The notes below the pieces were generated by a model. It was not told the DNA's origin and did no database searches. It was given only the letters and a program-made list of their open reading frames with translations. From NCBI RefSeq assembly GCF_003391135.1, contig NZ_CP031455.1:3503001-3567000 (forward strand): a stretch of 64,000 bases of DNA, in the 5' to 3' direction. Both the position numbers and the translations under genes were made by a program. Source of the stretch: Streptoverticillium olivoreticuli subsp. olivoreticuli. GTDB taxonomy: Bacteria; Actinomycetota; Actinomycetes; Streptomycetales; Streptomycetaceae. Position 1 is the stretch's first letter. Every line of letters starts with the position of its first letter. Shown here one piece after another: positions 17,058 through 25,225 of this stretch.

Positions 17058-18320
17058 GTGAACCCGACCAATCGCACCGTGGTCGTCACCGGTATCGGCG
17101 CAACCACACCGCTGGGTGGCGACAGCGCATCGACCTGGGAAGGCCTGCTCGCCGGGCGCTCGGGCGTCAAGCCCCTGGAGGGCGAGCGCTTCGCCGAGCT
17201 CCCGGTCCGGATCGCGGCCCGCGCGGCCGTGGACCCCGAGGACGTCCTTCCCCGCCCGCTCACCCGCAAGACGGACCGGTCCGCGCAGTTCGCGCTGATC
17301 GCCGCCCGTGAGGCGTGGGCCGACGCGGGCTTCACCGCGAAGGCGGGCGAGGATGCCGCGATCGCCCCCGAGCGGCTCGGCACGGTCATCGCCTCCGGCA
17401 TCGGCGGTGTGACCACCCTGCTCGACCAGTACGACGTGCTCAAGGAGAAGGGCGTCCGCCGCGTCTCCCCGCACACCGTGCCCATGCTGATGCCCAACGG
17501 CCCCTCCGCCAACGTCGGCCTGGAGGTGAACGCCCAGGCGGGCGTGCACACCCCGGTCAGCGCCTGCGCGTCCGGCGCCGAGGCGATCGGCTACGCCGTG
17601 GAGATGATCCGCACCGGCCGTGCCGACGTGGTCGTCGCCGGCGGCACCGAGGCGGCCATCCACCCGCTGCCCATCGTGGCCTTCGCCAACATGATGGCGA
17701 TGTCCAAGAACAACGACGAGCCCGAGAAGGCCTCCCGCCCGTACGACAAGGGCCGTGACGGCTTCGTCCTCGGCGAGGGCGCGGGCGTCGTCATCCTGGA
17801 GTCGGCCGAGCACGCCGCGCAGCGCGGTGCCCGCGTCTACTGCGAGGTGCTGGGCCAGGGCCTGTCCGCGGACAGCCACCACATCGCGCAGCCCGAGCCG
17901 ACCGGCCGCGGCATCGCCGCGGCCCTGCAGAACCTGCTCGACTCCAGCGACCTCAAGCCGTCGGAGATCGTGCACCTCAACGCGCACGCCACGTCCACCC
18001 CGCAGGGTGACGCCGCCGAGATCAAGGCCCTGCGCAAGGTCCTCGGCGACGACCTCGACCACGTGGCGGTGTCCGCCACCAAGTCGATGACCGGCCACCT
18101 GCTGGGCGGCGCCGGCGGCATCGAGACGGTCGCGACCGTCCTCGCCCTCTACCACCGGATCGCCCCGCCGACGATCAACGTCGACGAGCTGGACGAGGAC
18201 ATCGACGCGGACATCGTCCGCGACGAGCCCCGCCCGCTCCCGGAGGGCCCGATCGCGGCGATCAACAACTCGTTCGGCTTCGGCGGCCACAACGTGGTCC
18301 TCGCCCTCCGCTCGGTCTGA
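17058..18320 (+). CDS. fabF: Beta-ketoacyl-ACP synthase II
   Basis: Elongating condensing enzyme of type II fatty acid synthesis, 420 residues. The active Cys is in VSACASGAEAIG (about residue 173), with the two catalytic His in LNAHATSTP (about 313) and SMTGHLLGGAGG (about 349), and a final NNSFGFGGHN. Last gene of the fab operon. GTG start, with TGGAGA upstream. A strong terminator ends the operon. Confidence 0.97.
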   Translation: MNPTNRTVVVTGIGATTPLGGDSASTWEGLLAGRSGVKPLEGERFAELPVRIAARAAVDPEDVLPRPLTRKTDRSAQFALIAAREAWADAGFTAKAGEDAAIAPERLGTVIASGIGGVTTLLDQYDVLKEKGVRRVSPHTVPMLMPNGPSANVGLEVNAQAGVHTPVSACASGAEAIGYAVEMIRTGRADVVVAGGTEAAIHPLPIVAFANMMAMSKNNDEPEKASRPYDKGRDGFVLGEGAGVVILESAEHAAQRGARVYCEVLGQGLSADSHHIAQPEPTGRGIAAALQNLLDSSDLKPSEIVHLNAHATSTPQGDAAEIKALRKVLGDDLDHVAVSATKSMTGHLLGGAGGIETVATVLALYHRIAPPTINVDELDEDIDADIVRDEPRPLPEGPIAAINNSFGFGGHNVVLALRSV

Positions 18321-18338
18321 TCCCGCGCCCGTACGCGC

Positions 18339-18385
18339 GAGCGGCCCGCCCCCGGACGAACCGGGGGCGGGCCGCTCCGCTTTTC
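18339..18385 (+). terminator. Rho-independent terminator of the fab operon
   Basis: A perfect 17-bp stem, starting GAGCGGCCCG at 18339 and closing at 18377, encloses loop ACGAA and is followed by CGCTTTT. Confidence 0.9.
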
Positions 18386-18392
18386 CCGCCCG

Positions 18393-19271
18393 TCAGCGGT
18401 CGAAGCTGGCGAAATACGAAGCGGCCATGTCCTCGTCACCATGGCCGCGCTCGGCGGCCCTGCGGAAGCGCTCCGCGCCCGCCGCGGCCACATCCAGCCG
18501 CACACCCACCCGCTCCCCCGCGGCCACGATCAGCCGGGCGTCCTTCTCGGCCGTGGTGGTGGCGAAGCTGGGCGGGGTGAACCCGCCATTGAGGATGAGC
18601 GCCGCCTTGGCCCGCAGATAGCCCATGTCGAGCGGGCCGCCCTCGACCGCGTCCAGGAAGCCCGCCGGGTCGACGCCGAGCCCTTCGGCCAGGGCGAGCG
18701 CCTCCGCGGTGCCGTGGGTGACGGTGAGCACCCAGCTGTTGAGGACGAGCTTGAGCCGGGTGGCCGCGTCGGCAGGGGCGTCGTCGGCCGCCCAGACCGT
18801 ACGCCCGCCGATGGCGTCGAAGACGGGCGTGACGACCGTACGGGCCGCCGCGGGCCCGGCGGCCAGAACCGTCAGCTTCCCGGCCTCGGCGGGCTGCTTG
18901 GTGCCCAGGACCGGGGCGTCGACGAAGACCAGGCCGTGCTCGCCGGCGAAGCCGGTGAGGGCGTCGAAGCCGTCGAGCCCCGCGGTCGTCGACTGGACCC
19001 AGACGGTCCCCGGCCGCAGACCGGGCGCCGCGGCCCGCATCACCTCCAGGGCGGCGGGCCCGTCGTGGAGCATGGTGAGGACGACGTCCGCGCCCCGCAC
19101 GGCGTCCGCGGGGCTGTCGGTGACGCGCACTCCGTCGGCGACGAGCGGCTCGGCCTTCTCCCGGCTGCGGTTCCAGGCGCGTACGTCGAGACCGGCGCGG
19201 GCGAGGTTGCGGGCCATGGCGGCGCCCATGATTCCCGTACCGAGAACGGTGACTGAGGTGGTTTCGGTCAT
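18393..19271 (-). CDS. NAD(P)-dependent oxidoreductase, 6-phosphogluconate/3-hydroxyisobutyrate dehydrogenase family
   Basis: A beta-hydroxyacid dehydrogenase of 292 residues. The N-terminal Rossmann motif is VTVLGTGIMGAAMARNLARAG. VQSTTAGLDG corresponds to the substrate loop, and the catalytic Lys lies in RLKLVLNSW. The all-helical C-terminal domain follows. Substrate not determinable; imine reductases share this fold. It is convergent with fabF and has its own promoter. Confidence 0.9.
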   Translation of the reverse strand: MTETTSVTVLGTGIMGAAMARNLARAGLDVRAWNRSREKAEPLVADGVRVTDSPADAVRGADVVLTMLHDGPAALEVMRAAAPGLRPGTVWVQSTTAGLDGFDALTGFAGEHGLVFVDAPVLGTKQPAEAGKLTVLAAGPAAARTVVTPVFDAIGGRTVWAADDAPADAATRLKLVLNSWVLTVTHGTAEALALAEGLGVDPAGFLDAVEGGPLDMGYLRAKAALILNGGFTPPSFATTTAEKDARLIVAAGERVGVRLDVAAAGAERFRRAAERGHGDEDMAASYFASFDR

Positions 19272-19333
19272 GACCCGAAGCTAGGCGCTGGAGCATGCTC
19301 GAGCGCAAGAGCGCGCCGTTGCCCGCAGGGGTG

Positions 19334-19350
19334 CGGGGGCGGAGCCCCCG
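19334..19350. terminator. GGGGGCGGAGCCCCC hairpin
   Basis: CGGGGGC, GGA loop, GCCCCCG. It lies directly after the DUF3145 stop on the minus strand and is another copy of the G-rich repeat module. Confidence 0.6.
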
Positions 19351-19351
19351 G

Positions 19352-19846
19352 TCACACCACCTGGTGGAGCCAGCGGACCGGCGCGCCCTCGCCCGCGTAC
19401 CGGAACGGCTCCAGCTCGTCGTCCCACGGCTTGCCGAGAAGCTTCGCCACCTCGGCCGCCAGATTGCTCTCGCCCCGGCCGGCGCGCGCGAGCGCGGCCC
19501 GCAGCCGGTCCTCGGGGATGAGGATGTCGCCGTGGATGCCGGTGACCGCGTGGAAGATGCCGAGCTCGGGCGTGGAGCTGTAGCGCTCGCCCTCGGCGGT
19601 CGCGCACGGCTCGGCGGTCACCTCGAAGCGCAGCAGGTGCCAGCCGCGCAGCGCGGAGGCGAGCTTGGAGGCGGTGCCGACCTGCCCCTGCCAGGAGAAT
19701 TCCGCACGCCAGGTGCCGGGTGAGGCGGGTTGTCTGATCCAGTCGAGCGTGACGCGGACACCGAGCACGCCCGCCACGGCCCATTCGACGTGCGGGCACA
19801 GCGCGCGCGGCGCGGAGTGCACGTAGAGAACTCCACGTGTCGTCAC
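19352..19846 (-). CDS. DUF3145 protein
   Basis: A cytosolic protein of 164 residues. Its opening VTTRGVLYVHSAPRALCPH and ending RYAGEGAPVRWLHQVV match the actinobacterial DUF3145 family as I know it, often found beside the fab operon. The start is GTG 19846, with GGAGG 6 nt upstream; the longer frame to 19954 has no ribosome site. Biochemical role unknown. Confidence 0.88.
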   Translation of the reverse strand: MTTRGVLYVHSAPRALCPHVEWAVAGVLGVRVTLDWIRQPASPGTWRAEFSWQGQVGTASKLASALRGWHLLRFEVTAEPCATAEGERYSSTPELGIFHAVTGIHGDILIPEDRLRAALARAGRGESNLAAEVAKLLGKPWDDELEPFRYAGEGAPVRWLHQVV

Positions 19847-20169
19847 CGGGACCTCCAGTGCGGTTCGAGGTTCGCCTTCCCCAGCGGCCTCGCATCCGTA
19901 CCGATCCCGCCTGGGACAGCAACAGACATTCTGCCCCAAGGGCCACTCCTGCACCAGCTCGCGAGGTTACCAACAGTAAACACCATCGGGAGCAATTCTC
20001 CTGAAAAGGGACAGGATGTGACGTGTTGTCCAAACGGCGATACCGGAGTGCGAACCTGCCGGGGCCCTGCCCGACCACCCCCGGGGAAAAGCTACCGTGC
20101 GGTGGCACCCCTCCGGTGACGTACCGTCGGACCCGTACCGATATCCACCCGGCCGGAGGGGACGAAGCC
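19847..20169. other. Divergent intergenic region (323 bp)
   Basis: It holds the promoters of DUF3145 (minus) and the GDSL lipoprotein (plus). Two TACCGN hexamers (20094, 20120 area) are possible -10 elements for the plus gene. I see no gene, repeat or clear operator here. Confidence 0.5.
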
Positions 20170-21060
20170 ATGCGGAGCAGCGCGGGACGGAAGGTGCGCG
20201 GGGCCGTGCGGGCCGCCACGGCCATGGCCGTGGCGGGCCTCCTCGTCACCGGCTGTGACGACGGCAAGGGCGGCTCCGCCGCCGCGGAGCCCGAGGCGCG
20301 GCCGAGCGCGAGCCCCGCCCCGGCGTGGAAGACCCGGCCGGAGTCGATCGCCTCCCTCGGCGACTCCATCACCCGCGGCTTCGACGCCTGTTCCCTGCTC
20401 TCCGACTGCCCGGAGGCCTCCTGGGCGACCGGCACCCAGGTCGACAGCCTCGCCCGCCGCCTGCTGGCCTCCCCGCAGACGAGCAGCTGGAACCACGCGA
20501 GGACCGGCGCCCGGATGTCCGACCTGCCCGCCCAGATGCGGGCCGCCGTCGACAACAAACCGCAGCTGGTCACGGTGTTGCTCGGCGCCAACGACGCGTG
20601 CCGCGCCGACGTCGGCGAGATGACGCCGGTGGACACCTTCCGCACGGACTTCGAGCAGTCGGTCAAGGAGCTGCGCACCGCCCTGCCCACGTCCCAGCTG
20701 TATGTCGCCGCCATCCCGGACCTGAAGCGGCTGTGGTCGCAGGGGCGGACCAACAGCTATGCCAAGACGGTCTGGAAGCTGGGCGTCTGCCCCTCGATGC
20801 TGCGCGACTCCGAGGCCGTGGACGCGGCCTCGGCCGAGCGGCGCGCGCAGGTCGACAAGCGGGTCGGGGAGTACAACGCCGTCCTCGCGGACGTCTGCCG
20901 CCGGGACAGGCTCTGCCGCTACGACGCTTCCGTGCACGACTACGGCTTCACGGGCGGGGAGCTGAGCCAGTGGGACTGGTTCCACCCCAGCAAGTCCGGT
21001 CAGCGGCAGCTGGCGGAGATGGCGTACCGCACGATCACGGCGGCGCGGCCACCGGCGTGA
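20170..21060 (+). CDS. Secreted lipoprotein, SGNH/GDSL hydrolase
   Basis: An exported esterase/lipase-like enzyme of 296 residues. A lipoprotein signal ends in the lipobox LLVTGCDD (Cys near residue 27), then a Pro/Ala/Ser-rich linker. SGNH blocks are present: block I IASLGDSITRG (nucleophile Ser), block III LLGANDACRAD (Asn) and block V DWFHPSKSG (Asp-x-x-His). ATG 20170 has GGAGGGG 8 nt upstream. It likely sits on the outer face of the membrane; substrate unknown. Confidence 0.92.
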   Translation: MRSSAGRKVRGAVRAATAMAVAGLLVTGCDDGKGGSAAAEPEARPSASPAPAWKTRPESIASLGDSITRGFDACSLLSDCPEASWATGTQVDSLARRLLASPQTSSWNHARTGARMSDLPAQMRAAVDNKPQLVTVLLGANDACRADVGEMTPVDTFRTDFEQSVKELRTALPTSQLYVAAIPDLKRLWSQGRTNSYAKTVWKLGVCPSMLRDSEAVDAASAERRAQVDKRVGEYNAVLADVCRRDRLCRYDASVHDYGFTGGELSQWDWFHPSKSGQRQLAEMAYRTITAARPPA

Positions 21061-21078
21061 GCACGTAGCACCGGAGGA

Positions 21079-21108
21079 GGGGCGGGGCCGGTCAGGTGGC
21101 CCCGCCCC
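21079..21108. terminator. Bidirectional hairpin terminator
   Basis: GGGGCGGGGCC, 8-nt loop, GGCCCCGCCCC, between the convergent lipoprotein and GH3 genes. Confidence 0.8.
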
Positions 21109-21126
21109 GGTCCGGGTCCTGCGGTG

Positions 21127-23604
21127 TCAGACGGCCGTGCCGTCGATCCGCACGGCCGCGGTCAGCCTGCGGTCGGCGATGCTGCGGCCGGCCTCGGCGG
21201 TGTACGTGCCGGGGAGGCGCCGCCAGGCGGCCGCGGCCTCGTCCCACACGTCGAAGGCGCGGGGGTCCAGGGCGATGACCGCCTCCGCCGTCCGTCCCGG
21301 CGCCGCCTCAACCGAGGCGAAACCGGCCAGTCGACGAGCCGGGCGCTCCACCTCGCCGCTCCGGGGAACGGCGAGGTAGATCTGGACCACCTCCCGGCCG
21401 AACCGCGTGCCGGTGTTGCGCACGCGGACCGTGGCCACCGGGTCATCCGTACCCTCGCTCCGGACTTCCAGCGCCTCGTACGACCAGTCGGTATAGCCCA
21501 AGCCATGGCCAAAGGCGTAAGCCGGGACCGCCCGCGCCTTCTCCCAGGCACGGTATCCGATGAACACACCTTCCTCATAAGCAAGTTCACCCTCGCGTGG
21601 GTCAACTTCCGTCACCGGGGCGTCCGCGAGGCGGGCCGGCCAGGTGGTGGGGAGCCTGCCGCCCGGCTCGTCGGCCCCCAGGAGCACGTCCGCGAGGGCC
21701 GTGCCCGCCTCCTGGCCGGGGAACCAGCCGAGCAGGACGGCGGCGACGCCGTCCCGCCAGGGCAACTCGACGGGGGCGCCGGAGTTCACCACGACGACGG
21801 TACGGGGGTTGACGGCGGCGACCCTGGCGACGAGTTCGTCCTGGCGGCCGGGCAGGGCGAGGGTGGTGCGGTCGAAGCCCTCGCTCTCGGCGCGCTCGGT
21901 CGTCGCGACGACCACGACGGCGGTGTCGGCGGCGGCCGCGACGGCCACGGCCTCCTCCAGCAACGCGTCCGGATCGCGCCGGGGTTCGCGGTGGAGGAGG
22001 GAGAACGCCACAGCATCTATGGGGGTGTTCGCCGGTTTTGTCACGGCGCACACAAGGCTGATATCGACCGTTTTACCCCCTTCCAGGGCCACTTCGCCGC
22101 GCGGTACGGGCGCGCCCAGGAATGCCTCGAAGGGGTCGGCGTCCGGGCCGGCGGCCTGGGTGCCGTCGAAGAGGACCCGCCCGTCCACGGTGAGCCGGAA
22201 CCCGCCGGTCCCCCTGGTGCCGAAGGAGTGCGGACCGCTCTCGCGCGGGGTGAAGGTCCCGGTGGCCTCGACGGTGTGCAGGGCGGCGTGCGTGACACCG
22301 TCCGGCAGATCGCCGGCCCACTGCACGGCGCCGTCCGCCATCTCCTCCCGCCCGAGGACCCTGCCACCGGCGTCCCGGCAGACGGCGGCGAGGCTGAATC
22401 CCTGTCCCGCGACCATGAGTTCGGCACCGGGCTCGGCTCCGGGCGCGTAGGCGAGGACGCCGTCGGGGAGCGCGGCCCGCAGCCCGTCGAGGGGCGACAC
22501 CACCCGGGCGGGGAAGACCTGCGCCGAGCCGCCGCCGAGGATCCGGGCGTCCCGCGCGGCGCCGCCGAGGAGGGCGACGCGGCGGGTGCGGGCGGGGTCG
22601 ACGGGGAGGGCGCGCGCGCCGTCCACGGCCTCGTTGCGTACGAGGACGAAGGAGCGGCGGGCGATCTCCCGGGCGAGCGCCTCGCCGTCGAGGGGCGCGG
22701 GTGGCCGGGTGACGGCGGCCGGTGCCCCGTCGAGCACACCGGCGCGCGCCGCGAGCAGCAACACCCGGCGCGCGGCGGCGTCGACGAGCGCCTCCGGCAC
22801 CTCGCCCGCCCGCACGGCGGCCGCGAGCGCGGGCCCGTAGACCGTGCGCGGCCCGGGCATGGCGATGTCCAGGCCGCCGCGGACGGCCCGTACGGTGTCG
22901 CGGGCGGCGAGCCAGTCGGAGACCGTGCAGCCGTCGAAGCCCCACTCCTGGCGCAGGACTTCGTTCTGGAGGTGGTGGTGTTCGGTCATGCTGACGCCGT
23001 TGACCCGGTTGTAGGCGGCCATGACGGCCCAGGGCCGGGCGCGTTCGACGATGGCCTCGAAGGGGGCCAGATAGAGCTCGCGCAGGGCGCGTTCGGGGAC
23101 GCGGTTGTCGACGGTGAACCGCTCGGTCTCGGCGTCGTTGGCGACGAAGTGCTTCACCGTCGCGCCGACGCCGCCGTCCTGCACGCCCAGGACGTAGCCG
23201 GTGCCGATCTCCGCCGTCAGATACGGGTCCTCGCTGTACGCCTCGAAGTGCCGCCCGCCGAGCGGTGACCGGTGGAGATTGACGGTGGGCGCGAGCAGCA
23301 GGTGCACGCCCTTGCGCCGCGCCTCCTGCGCGAGCACGCGTCCCGCGCGGCGGGCGAGCGCGGGGTCCCAGGTGGCGGCGAGCGCGGTGGGGCTGGGCAG
23401 CGCGAGCGAGGGGTCCCCGGCGGTCCACCGCACGCCGCGCACCCCGACCGGCCCGTCCGACATGACGAGCGCCCGGAGCCCGATGCGCGGCATCGCGGGC
23501 AGCGTCCACATGCCGTCCCCGGCGAGCAGCCGGGCCTTGTCGTCGAGGCCGAGCGCGCGGAGCGCGGCTTCCACGGCGGGTATGCGGGCTCGGTCGTCGG
23601 GCAT
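21127..23604 (-). CDS. Glycoside hydrolase family 3 (beta-glucosidase-like) with PA14 insert
   Basis: An 825-residue GH3 enzyme with no signal peptide, so probably cytosolic. Order: the (beta/alpha)8 domain with GATVKHFVAND and the nucleophile Asp in CTVSDWLAARD; the alpha/beta sandwich begins about residue 300. A PA14-like beta domain is inserted near residues 400-520 (ATGTFTPRESGPHSFGTRGTGG). A C-terminal fibronectin-III-like domain ends the protein (VRVRNTGTRFGREVVQIYLAVP). GGAGG lies 7 nt before the ATG. It probably hydrolyses small beta-glucosides or related oligosaccharides. Confidence 0.94.
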   Translation of the reverse strand: MPDDRARIPAVEAALRALGLDDKARLLAGDGMWTLPAMPRIGLRALVMSDGPVGVRGVRWTAGDPSLALPSPTALAATWDPALARRAGRVLAQEARRKGVHLLLAPTVNLHRSPLGGRHFEAYSEDPYLTAEIGTGYVLGVQDGGVGATVKHFVANDAETERFTVDNRVPERALRELYLAPFEAIVERARPWAVMAAYNRVNGVSMTEHHHLQNEVLRQEWGFDGCTVSDWLAARDTVRAVRGGLDIAMPGPRTVYGPALAAAVRAGEVPEALVDAAARRVLLLAARAGVLDGAPAAVTRPPAPLDGEALAREIARRSFVLVRNEAVDGARALPVDPARTRRVALLGGAARDARILGGGSAQVFPARVVSPLDGLRAALPDGVLAYAPGAEPGAELMVAGQGFSLAAVCRDAGGRVLGREEMADGAVQWAGDLPDGVTHAALHTVEATGTFTPRESGPHSFGTRGTGGFRLTVDGRVLFDGTQAAGPDADPFEAFLGAPVPRGEVALEGGKTVDISLVCAVTKPANTPIDAVAFSLLHREPRRDPDALLEEAVAVAAAADTAVVVVATTERAESEGFDRTTLALPGRQDELVARVAAVNPRTVVVVNSGAPVELPWRDGVAAVLLGWFPGQEAGTALADVLLGADEPGGRLPTTWPARLADAPVTEVDPREGELAYEEGVFIGYRAWEKARAVPAYAFGHGLGYTDWSYEALEVRSEGTDDPVATVRVRNTGTRFGREVVQIYLAVPRSGEVERPARRLAGFASVEAAPGRTAEAVIALDPRAFDVWDEAAAAWRRLPGTYTAEAGRSIADRRLTAAVRIDGTAV

Positions 23605-23686
23605 GGGGCCCTCCTGCTGCGGGTGGCGGGGAGTTGCCGGACGTCCAGGGTCGCCCAGGGGGCGGAAGCTCTCCAGTGGTACGTCT

Positions 23687-24322
23687 TCAGGAACGGGCCG
23701 CCTCGATCAGCGTTCCGATGCCCGCGCACAGCAGCCGTACGCTGCGGACGAATTTCTCGTCCTGGTCGTACGCGGCCGCCGCGGCCACGGTCATGGGGAA
23801 GCGCTCGTGGAGGTCGGCGACGTCCTGCGCGTTGACGGGGACGGCGGGGGGGTCGCTCTGTTCCTGGAGCACGTAGCCGGTGATGTGGCTGAGCAGGGTG
23901 TCGGCGGCGACGATGAGGTGATCGTCGGGCAGGCCGGCGCCGTCCAGGGTGTGCAGCACCCGTTCCATGATCGACAGCGCTCCGGCGCTGAGCACCTTCG
24001 GGCTGTCGGCGAACATGGTGGCCCCGCCCGCGTGCCGCAGGAGGACCTGCCGCAGGGGCACGGCCTGGGCCTCGATCTCGTCGCGCCAGTCGGCCTGTCC
24101 GGGCAGTGCGGCCAGTGCGGCGCTGCCCGCGTCGTACGCCTGCCGGGAGACCCGGTCCGCCATCAGCTGGAGCAGCGCGCTCTTGCTGGGCACGTGGTAG
24201 TAGAGGCTCCCGGCGTGTGCTCCGAGGCGCTCCGCCACCTGTCGCATGGACAACCCGTGGTATCCGGACTCGGCGAACACGGCCATGCCCGCGTCGATGA
24301 TCCGGTCTGCGGTCAGCTTCAT
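23687..24322 (-). CDS. TetR-family regulator with TetR_C-type domain
   Basis: A repressor of 211 residues. The helix-turn-helix is ADRIIDAGMAVFAESGYHG, then LSMRQVAERLGAHAGSLYYHV. The C-terminal domain (HAGGATMFADSP ... LLSHITGYVLQEQ) resembles TetR_C. The frame is open far upstream, but the ATG at 24322 is the first codon consistent with a normal TetR N-terminus, and the operator lies 23 bp before it. It is divergent from the rhomboid-like gene, which it probably represses. Confidence 0.9.
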   Translation of the reverse strand: MKLTADRIIDAGMAVFAESGYHGLSMRQVAERLGAHAGSLYYHVPSKSALLQLMADRVSRQAYDAGSAALAALPGQADWRDEIEAQAVPLRQVLLRHAGGATMFADSPKVLSAGALSIMERVLHTLDGAGLPDDHLIVAADTLLSHITGYVLQEQSDPPAVPVNAQDVADLHERFPMTVAAAAAYDQDEKFVRSVRLLCAGIGTLIEAARS

Positions 24323-24344
24323 GGAGCTCAGCCTAGCGGCAATT

Positions 24345-24361
24345 TTCAAACAGTGTTTGAA
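24345..24361. promoter_or_regulatory. TetR operator: perfect 17-bp palindrome
   Basis: TTCAAACA-G-TGTTTGAA is a perfect dyad in the gap between the divergent tetR and rhomboid-like genes. Its length and odd centre are normal for TetR operators. Confidence 0.8.
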
Positions 24362-24424
24362 TCCTGTCGTGGGCCCGGCTAATGTCGTGTCCAGCACAAT
24401 CCACACGGAGTTCGAGGGGGGCTG

Positions 24425-25159
24425 GTGGCGATGGGCGCACTGCTGTTCAACGTGACCACGGCGGCACTGATGGTTCTGATGCTCAACGGGGGTCTGGCCC
24501 TCGTCGGGCAGGACACCGTGGCCCGGCGCCGGGTCCCCCGGGCCGCGGTCGGGCTGACCGGGATCGCGCTCGCCGGAGTCGTGACACAGCTCTGCTGGTC
24601 GGGCGCGATGGACGCCTTCGACAGCGACCCGGCCGAGTCCGGCTGGTGGCGCGTCGTCACCTCGGTCTTCATGCAGAACGGCGGGCTGCTCGGCGGGGCG
24701 TGGAACATCGCCACCCTCGCCGTCGTCGCCGCCCTCGCGGAGTGGTTCTGGGGCGGCCCCCTGATGGTGGGCCTGTTCGCCGCGGGCATCCTCCTGCCGG
24801 AGCACATCGACGCGCTCTTCGGGCAGACCGGCGGCAGCACCGACCCCCGCAACTTCGCCGGGAGTTCGGGGGCGACGTACTTCCTCGCCGCGACCCTGGC
24901 CGCCGCCCTCCTGCTGCGCGGCGGCGAGCGGAAGAACATGCTGCTCGCCATCGGCGCGCCCGTGCTCGGCCTGGCCATGTGGTTCGCCCAGGACAACGGG
25001 CACGGCATGGTGACGGCGTACGGCTTCGTCCTCGGTCTCCTGGCCCACTCCCTGGCCGGCCGCCTGATCCACCCCGACCGCGACCTCAGGCAGCCCCCGC
25101 GGACGACCATGGCCTCCCTGGCCGGGCTCGTCGGCAGGCGGCCGCGCCAGGCCGACTAG
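24425..25159 (+). CDS. Rhomboid-like multi-pass membrane protein
   Basis: A 244-residue protein with about six hydrophobic segments. Two features resemble rhomboid intramembrane proteases: GSSGATYFLAATLAAALL (GxSG with candidate nucleophile Ser near residue 146) and a later helix DNGHGMVTAYGFVLGLLAHS with a candidate catalytic His near residue 191. VFMQNGGLLGGAWNIATL resembles the L1/helix-2 region, but without its usual His/Asn pair. Start GTG 24425 has GAGGGGG 5 nt upstream; ATG 24431 is an alternative. The protease assignment is an inference. Confidence 0.65.
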   Translation: MAMGALLFNVTTAALMVLMLNGGLALVGQDTVARRRVPRAAVGLTGIALAGVVTQLCWSGAMDAFDSDPAESGWWRVVTSVFMQNGGLLGGAWNIATLAVVAALAEWFWGGPLMVGLFAAGILLPEHIDALFGQTGGSTDPRNFAGSSGATYFLAATLAAALLLRGGERKNMLLAIGAPVLGLAMWFAQDNGHGMVTAYGFVLGLLAHSLAGRLIHPDRDLRQPPRTTMASLAGLVGRRPRQAD

Positions 25160-25225
25160 TCACCGGCCGCATCACCCGAGCCCAGCACCGAAGTTCAGCA
25201 CCGAGTCAACTCTGGGGGAGACGTC

